The notes under the pieces were generated by a model, which saw only the letters and a program-made list of their open reading frames with translations, ran no database searches and was not told the origin of the DNA. A DNA stretch of 64,000 nucleotides from Seriola aureovittata. Its lineage: Eukaryota; Chordata; Actinopteri; Carangiformes; Carangidae. The position numbers and the translations under genes are program-made. Each line of letters begins with the position of its first letter. Position 1 is the stretch's first letter. The stretch lies in the NCBI RefSeq assembly GCF_021018895.1, contig NC_079372.1:24122237-24186236 (forward strand), read 5' to 3'. Of the stretch, positions 41,576 to 51,269 are shown one piece after another.

Positions 41576-41931
41576 CTGACTCCATCCACAGAGCTGAGGT
41601 AATTTCTGCTTCTAAAAGATTAACTCTTGTCCCTGCACATACTCTCTCAGTGACTCTCTCTCTCTCTGTTTAGCTAAGAGTCGTTCTATCTCTCTTCCTC
41701 TGGACCTGGAGGCTCAGATCAGCTCCATGTTGTCCAGTTCTGCTCTCAACTCTCTGTCCCGCTCCAACCCAAACTACAAGTCCTCCTCCCGATCCTCCAG
41801 ACCCATTGCTTCCAGCAACCCCTGGGACTACAAGAATATCATAGAGAAACTACAGGTTTTTCACTTTCACTTGTATTTAACTAGAAATGTCCTGTTGCTA
41901 ATACAGTAAACCATGAGATCAAACAACTCAC

Positions 41932-42010
<79 letters not shown>

Positions 42011-42238
42011 CTCAGGACATCATCAATACTCTGGAGGAGCGTCTGAAGCCGCTGGTGAACGCGGAGCTGTCTGTGTTGGTGGACGTCCTCCATCAGCCCG
42101 AGCTGCTGTTTCTGGAGGGAACTGACGCCCGACAGCGCTGCGAGTCCGGAGGGTTCATCTCCAAGTAGGTCCAGGTCCTTGGGCCCAAAACGTCCTGTAG
42201 CACTAACACACTGACAGAGGACTGATTGGAAATATATC

Positions 42239-42300
<62 letters not shown>

Positions 42301-43598
42301 TGTGTGTGTGTGTGTGTGTAGACTGATCCAGCACACCAAGGCTCTGATGTCGGCAGAGGAAAAGTTGTGTATCAAAGTTCTGAGAACGCTGCAGGAGATG
42401 CTGATCAGGACTCTGGACTTTGATGACAAAGTCAGTTCAGCAACTAACTAACATTTAGTTTATATTATTTACCTATGATAGTATACCTATACTGTATAAT
42501 GTGTTTACTGACTGGCAGAGAGAAAGCAACTAAAACATTTAGCAAGATTTTGTTGCAAGTTTGTCAGCCAACCACAGAAAAACAATACGTGATATCTCAA
42601 ATGAAAAATGTGGACAGTGTTCTGGTTCGTCTAAACGTGATATGTACTAAGTTTGGTATAGTTTGGAAAAAAGATGTAGGATAGGGATTCAGAAGTGTGA
42701 AATTCAAAATGGCGGAAAAATAGTTGGATTGACACCAAAATTTTTCTTCTATGCCTCATGGTTCTCGAGATATGATTAATTGCTTGAAGCAATCACACAG
42801 TTAGTTTTCATCCTACTGACTATACTACTAAAGGGCTTTGACGCCCCCTAGCTGCATCATGAAAAGAGGGAAACTGGCAGACAGTATCATCTGTTTCTGC
42901 ACTAATTTCTCTTACATTAAGGGACATTTGAATTTGCAGAGTAACTGCGCATGTTTAAACCATTTTGCACAAACCAAAATTTACAGCATTATAATAATTT
43001 ATAATGTTATAATAAAATGTCATGTTTGTTCAAAATTTTGGCTTTAACATGTTAATATGAGTTCAAATCTTGACCGGAACGAGTAGGAGGGTGAGGTGAC
43101 TCTGCTGAGGCTGTGTCGTGTTATTTCAGGGAATCTCTCTGAGGAAAGTTTTACTGCAGAACTACTTGTTTCCAAACAAGAAGAACACCCCGAAGAACGA
43201 CCTGGCTGAGCTCGGAGCTGCAGGTGGACAGCCTCACACTTATTCACACTTATTCACACTTATTCACATGGATTCACACGGATTCACACTGACTCTGCAG
43301 AGTCTGCTCTACAGTGTTATCTGAGACTGTTACTACAGACCAGCTTTTATATCTTATCTGTCAGTTTCAGTTTTATATTATTACACTTTTGATATTCTGA
43401 TAAGAAGCCCCTCTGTTTGCTGTTAATGCAGACTCACTTCCTGTAGCTCCTTCACAGTAAAAGCATCTCGAAACATTTTGGCCCAAGGCTTCTTAAAGAG
43501 CAATTTTAAAACATTTATGCCATTGACTTATATACTGACGAAGCTGCAAACACAAATTAACACTAAGATCAATCAAACAGAGACTGACGTCTTACACC

Positions 43599-43676
<78 letters not shown>

Positions 43677-43868
43677 TCAGGCGGGGAGCAGGAGCGGGAC
43701 TGGGCAGCAGTAGCGACGGTTCAGTGTCGACTGGACCGAGAAGGAGGAACAAAGCTGTTCACAGATCTGGTGATGAGCAGCAAGAATGACAAGATCTTCC
43801 AAGAGAGCATCCAGCTGGCCATCTGTCTGCTGGAGGGAGGGAACACCGAGATCCAGGTCACACACACA

Positions 43869-43932
<64 letters not shown>

Positions 43933-45839
43933 TACACACACACACACTAGGAAACCCTGATGTTCCCATGCTTAATCCCGCCTACAAATCTCTGATTGGT
44001 TGATTGTGTCTTTACCTGGGGGAAACAATCAGCTGGTCTGTCTGATCTCACTGCTGTTTTCTCTGAGAAGGTCTGAGATGTGACTAAAGTTTCCTGTAGT
44101 TTTACAAAACAATCTCATTTCAGCATCTACATATCAGCTTTTTCCAGAGCTTTCAACTGTCTCACACAGTCTTCACCGACAGCTCTCTCTAAGGCCAAGA
44201 AATAAACATTAACATTAACATTAACATTAAGGCCAACATGGAGGAGAAGTCCAAACAGTGCTATGGATGAAACCAAAACATTACTGAGTAGACATCATTG
44301 CAAATGAGGGAAACCTTAATGATCTTCGAGGCTTAAATAAATAAATCAAATAAATAAATAAAAAATGACTGAGTAGAGCTCTGGACGTTGACGCGATGTC
44401 TGTCTCCCACAGAACTCGTTCTATAAACTGATGATGGGCGACAACAAGTCAGAGAAGTTCTTTAAGGTTCTTCATGACCGGATGAAAGAAGCTCAGACCG
44501 ACATTAAAGCCACAGTTTCTGTTAATGTTGGAGAGATGACGCACAAGGCCAACGAGAAGGAGCTGGAGCAGGGTGAGATGTTGAAGCTGATGTTTGTTCT
44601 GCTGGTTTATTGTTTCATCTGAGTTTAGCGCCACATTCCTCCCTTGTCTTGTATGAAAAAGTTTATAATTACAACAGAGTATTAGGACACTTTTTAAATT
44701 GCAGAATGATGATAAAAAAGTCAGTGTTATGAGAAAGAAATTATAATATGAAGGTAATATTTTGAGAGTGATGTGATGGATTATTTTTCCTCATTATATA
44801 TAATAAAGTTTATCGAATATTGATTTTTTTTCATTCTTTTATTTTATTTATTTAAAATAATAATGATAATAATTCTGAGCTCATGAGTTCAATCATGGTG
44901 AGACTGAGGCTGAAACTCTTTTTCTAAAGGGAGCTCTACAACATTAGTACTTCCAGGGTCAGGAGGTCACCCGTTGTTGGTCCAGGGTCAGTCCATCGCC
45001 CCGGTTGCAGGCGCCTCCGCCCTGTCAGCTCAGCCAGCGGTGGAGCAGAGGGAGGTGGAGACAGAGATGGGACCAGCTGTTACCATCATGAAGCCGATTC
45101 TGAGGTTCCTACAGCTGCTCTGTGAGAACCACAACCAGGACCTGCAGGTTAGTTTCTACTAACTAATAAACAACCAGGACCTACAAGTTACTCACTAACA
45201 GGTAACTAACTAAAGTTTTAATGCTCTGTGCCTGAGTGTTAAGTGTGGAGCTGGAGTAAGGATGTGGTTAGCTTAGCTTAGCATAAAGATTGTCTCATTT
45301 ATTTATTTCATAAACAAACAGACATATAAAAATGTGATTTTAAGTGCAGGAAGTATTTTCTGATGAACCACAGTGTATCCATCCACCCATTCCTTCTGTG
45401 CAGCATCTCCAGCTTTAGCATATGTTGCCAGATTCGATCTTTGAGGTTTTGGTTTTGGACTCTGTACAGGCACGATGTCAGATAAGACAGGCAGAACACA
45501 ATGTGAAGGTGTAGGTGATGATTGAGATGGAGCCTTTGTGTGTGTCTTTCCAGAACTTTCTACGATGCCAGAACAATAAGACCAACTACAACCTGGTGTG
45601 TGAGACTCTTCAATTCCTGGACATCATGTGTGGAAGCACCACTGGAGGCCTGGGCCTGCTGGGCCTCTACATCAACGAATCAAACGTCCACCTCATCACT
45701 CAGACCCTGGAGACGCTCACTGAGTACTGCCAGGGCCCCTGCCAGGAGAACCAGGTAATCAGTCACATAGAAACACGACCAGGAGGGAGGGAATACACCA
45801 CTGAGTTACAGAGGCAGGTGAACTCATCATTAAAGTGTG

Positions 45840-45891
<52 letters not shown>

Positions 45892-47707
45892 TCTAGACTT
45901 GTATAGTGACCCACGAGTCCAACGGTATCGACATCATCACAGCTCTGATCCTGAACGACATCAGTCCGTTGTGTCGTTACCAGATGGAGATGGTGCTGCA
46001 ACTGAAGGTACGTTAACGTGTGAGCGTGCACACAACACTGACACATAAACATCGACTAGTTAGAGGTCACAGCAGGGTTACAGCTCTGGGATCAGCTGGT
46101 CATGTTTTTAAACTTGATCACAGTGACTAGTCAGAGTGTGTTTTTCTAATGTGTGTGTGTATATATATATATATACAGCATATATTTACTGTATACACAA
46201 TTTTATATCATAACAGAGGAGTCTGGGTGTGACACTACTCAGGTTTTTCATGTTAACAAAATAATACAATAAAGGTACATAATGGACACGTTCCCCCCAG
46301 CACACCATTGTACCTGTACTACATAGTGTTCCGAAATGATAGAACACAGTGACCTGACCTGAGGTCAGTAAAGTGGCGCTGTGTTTAGTCCAGATGTTTG
46401 ACTGCTGCTGTTGTCTCTCTGGTTGCCAGGACAACGCCTCCAAGCTTCTGTTGGCTCTGATGGAGAGTCGTCATGACAGCGAGAACGCAGAAAGGATCCT
46501 GTTCAACCTCCGACCACGAGAGCTGGTCAGAGCATCCCTCCTTCATCCCTTCATCCCGCCCTCATTCCTTCATCCCTCACTCATACCTTCATCCCTCCCG
46601 CCTCTTTATGTCTCTTCTTCTTCTCTTTCTTCTTTCTTTTGTTGTATTTTCTTTTTATATAAAACTACTTTAGTGTTTATTTCAAAGCTTTTCAGTCTTT
46701 TGTGTTATTTCTTATTCTTTTTCGGCAGACGTTCATGATCTGTGTTCAAGATGTGTTCTGTGTACAGGTGGAGGTGATAAAGAAGGCCTACCATCAGGAG
46801 AGTGAGTGTGAAGGGGTGGAGGTTTCTCCTCGGGAGGTGGGACACAACATCTACATCCTAGCTCAACAGGTGACTGAACCTAAGCTCCTCAACACCTCAA
46901 GCCTCTACCACAAAGACTTTACTTTCTAGCCAAAACAAATACTTGACAGTAATGTTACTGCTGACACACAATACATGGACCTTGTGTTTAGAGTTCATGG
47001 AGAAATTTGACCTGGAAAAAAACATGAATGCTTTTGGTCTTATGTGTTTTTGTCAGTTGGCCCGACACAACAAAATCCTGCAGAACCTCCTGAAACCACC
47101 AAAGAAGAGTAAAGAGGGCGAGGAGGGAATCTCCTCCATGGTAAACATCCATCCAAAAGTGACAATGATGCAGTGATGATGGAGCAGCACTGCCGTAGTC
47201 TAACAGTGACGTTTGTGTGTCTGCAGCTGAACCTGAACAACCGTCCTCTGTCCCAGATGTTGAAGTCCACAGCTCCAGCTGCTGTGGTGGAGCAGGACCC
47301 ACTGGAGTTTTATGACCAGCTGACGTCTCAGATAGAGGTGCTGCTAATGCTAATAATCCAACTTCACCACCACAAGCCTCCACCACCATCACAACATCAT
47401 GCAGTGCCATTTTGGTGTGTGTCAGCTGAGCACAGAGGAGATGCACCATTCGGACGGTAACATGATGTCTCTGTGTTCAGATTGTTCGTGACGACCGCAG
47501 CATGGAGCAGATTGTGTTTCCTGTTCATCCCATCTGTGAGTTTCTGACTGAGGAGTCAAAAATCAGAGTCTTCAACACCACCGAGCAGGACGAGCAGGGG
47601 TCAAAGGTCACGCATTTCTTCGAACAAACCTCCTTCCTTCACGGAGAGATGGAGTGGCAGAAGAAGCTGAGGAGTGAGGAGCGCACATGCACGCTCACAC
47701 ACACACA

Positions 47708-47754
<47 letters not shown>

Positions 47755-49274
47755 ACAGACACACACGATGTTGATGAGGATTTAATATTATTTGTTTTAT
47801 GTGTGTGTGTTAGGTATGCCGGTGTTGTACTGGTTCTCCAGGAGGATGAGTCTGTGGGGAACCATCTCCTTTAACCTGGCCGTCTTCATCAACCTCATTA
47901 TCGCCTTCTTCTACCCCTACGACTCAGGACAAGGTACTACTGCGAGTACTGTTAGTATTACTGCAAGTACTACTACTGCTACTGCAAATACTATTACTAC
48001 TACTGAAGCAGTAAAAAAAATATATATTTTTTTAATTTTTTCGTTTTTTCGTTTCATCTGTACAATCTTCATGGGCTAAAACTATAAAAAAATATATATT
48101 TTCATCTTTATCAATCTTAAAACATGTTGATGTAAACTGGATTTTAAACATGTTAATGTCCTCCGTCCCCCCTCCCCCCTCACTCGCTCTCTCTCTCTCT
48201 GTAGGAGCAATAGACGACTCTCTGCTGCTGATGCTGTTCTGGATCCTGACTGGTCTCTCGGTCTTGTGCTTGTTCTCTCAGCGTTACGGCCTCCAGCCTC
48301 TGACTCTGGCTCTGATTCTCAGATCCATCTACCACCTCGGTATCGGCAACACGCTCATCCTGCTCGGATCACTCAATGTGAGACACATGTTCATTATGTC
48401 ACTGAGACCAACACCATAAATATCATTCATGAGCGAATGTCGACGACCCCGTCCTTTAGTGTGAGCAGCTAAAAACACTTTAGATTTCTGATTGTCATCC
48501 AAACCCATTCTTTGTCGGCGTCACCCGGCCCTCATTTACCATGATGCTGAGCACAAACATGAAACTGAGGAATATATAACAACTTTTAGAAACCTTTTTA
48601 AACTGATTTTTGATTGGATTTTTTGTAACCAGAGAAAAAAAGTTGTTATTTTCAGTTGAATGACCCAATATTGATTTTTAAATTCCAAGATAAACATTTG
48701 TATCTTTGACTTTTCCCACTAAATATTAACATTTGTGCTAATTATTCATGTGGAAGCAGTTTAATCTCTTAATCTTGTCCAGTTTCCTAACAGGGTGATG
48801 AAAATGTTTTTTATTTACTAGTCGATTAAATCCAAGTTCCCAGGATGAATTCTCCTCCTTATTCATGCTGTTTGCATTTATCTGACGTTATTGAATCTTA
48901 AATAGGAAGTGTTGTCGTTCTTACATCACATCGGCTGTCAGTGTGACGTCCCCTTCATTTCCTCTCCTGATACCCTGCGGTGTCTCTGTTCACCTGCAGC
49001 TGATCAATAAGGTGGTGTTTGTTGTGAGTTTCGTCGGGAACAACGGGACGTTCATAATGGGCTACAAGGCCATGGTGATGGATGTGGAGTTCCTGTATCA
49101 CCTGGCCTATGTCCTGACCTCCACGCTTGGCCTGTTTGTCCACGAGCTCTTCTACAGCATCCTGGTGAACAACACACACGCACACACACACACACACACA
49201 CACAGACACTCACCTTCACATACGCCTGTTTGTTTTCTATTTAGAAACAGACAAAGTAACAGTCTATGTCTTTG

Positions 49275-49309
<35 letters not shown>

Positions 49310-50270
49310 TGCAGCTTTTTGACCTGATCTACCGAGAGGAGACTCTGTTCAACGTGATAAAGAGCGTGACTCGTAACGGCCGATCCATCCTGCTGACGGC
49401 GCTGCTCGCTCTCATCCTTGTCTACCTCTTCTCCATCGTCGGCTTCCTCTGCCTGAAGGAGGACTTCATCATGGAGGTGGACCCTCTGCTACAGATCGCT
49501 GCAGGTAACCTCACACCTGGACCAACGTGTTATGTCCGGAATTATTTTAGTAGTGAAGGTGACTCTGCTACTGGTAAATCAGCTAATCTGCCACTAATTG
49601 GTTTAATTGGACTTTAAAAGCTGACTGATGACTTGTGTTGTTGACGATCTGCAGACTCAGTTGTAAAGCTTTGTTCAGCAGTGTTATAGTGTTTCGATAA
49701 ATCAGCAGTGAATATAATATGGAGATAAACCCAGCTGAGTTCATTTTTCTTTCTTGACACATGTGGGAGATTTGTTTTGCCGGATTGTAAAAACAAACTC
49801 AAACATCAGTGAAACAACAGAAAAACAATAAGAACAAATTTTAAAAAGGACAATAAGACAATGACTGAGCGGTTAACGAGGGGCAGTTCAGTTGCTGGAG
49901 GCCAAGTGGTTTTGCTGCTCATATTGTAAAAAACATTTTTGAATCTTCAATTAATTTATTAACTCTTCGCTTAATTAAATGTCAGAGGGTTTGAACTCAG
50001 ACTGGCTACATTCCAGTTATTTCATGTTTTTGTTGATGACTCTTGATGATGACAGAGTGAAACATCTGTAAAATAGCATCATGCTGTTTTGTCTGTTTTA
50101 AAAATATTTAATGCCGAAAAGACTGATGGAGTGAAATATAAATGTTATAAGTAGGTTTTAGGTTTAGGATTTTTTTATTTTCATTAAAAAAGAATCTGGT
50201 TCTTTGCTCCAATCACACCACAAATAGACACATCGTTTATTTGTTCTTACCTTCATCTGCTCCCTGCTGA

Positions 50271-50350
<80 letters not shown>

Positions 50351-50638
50351 TTCAGCTCCTCAGCAGAGCGAAGCCTCTCAGGATTTCCTCAAGTCGTGCT
50401 CTGCAGACGGAGTGAGTTGCACCGCAGAGACCAGCGCTGTCACCGAGGAGGAAGGTGAGAGTCGTCAGTGACTCAGTGTAATAAATAGTAACATAAACAG
50501 TCCCACTGAGTTTTTACTCAGTGGGACTGTTTATGTTACAAAGAGTCCTGTGATTCAGTGTCTCAGCTTTAAAAGTGGATGTTCAAGTAGTGACATGATG
50601 TAAACGTCTTATGTCAGATCTACAGCAGTGACGACGTG

Positions 50639-50670
<32 letters not shown>

Positions 50671-51188
50671 TTCAGAGGAGTCAAACTCGGAGCGAGCGTG
50701 CGACACTCTGTTGATGTGTATTGTTACTGTGTTGAACCACGGACTGAGGAACGGGGGAGGAGTCGGAGACGTTCTCCGCAAACCTTCAAAGAACGTGAGG
50801 AACCCATTTACCTAAACACACTTGACTAATAAGTTTAATCATGGTTAATAAATCATTTATTAATGCTTTCTATAAAGGATTAGAAAGTTCATACAAAACA
50901 TATGATCAGCTAATTAAACGTGATTCATCATACATTAAACCACCCAACGTTGTGATGTAGACACAACTGAGCTTCAACATTAAAATGCTGCTCACACACA
51001 AATATATTACTGATGATAATTATCCAGTAATATGGTACATATGATGATATGAAGGAGCCATTCTGCATGATTGACTTAAAGTTTATTTTGCTGTTAGTAC
51101 GAACTGATTGTTCTTCTACCTTTAATTTGAAAGCACTTTCTTGATATTACGACTTCCACCAATGTCTAGCTTCAACATTTAAAGATAC

Positions 51189-51269
<81 letters not shown>

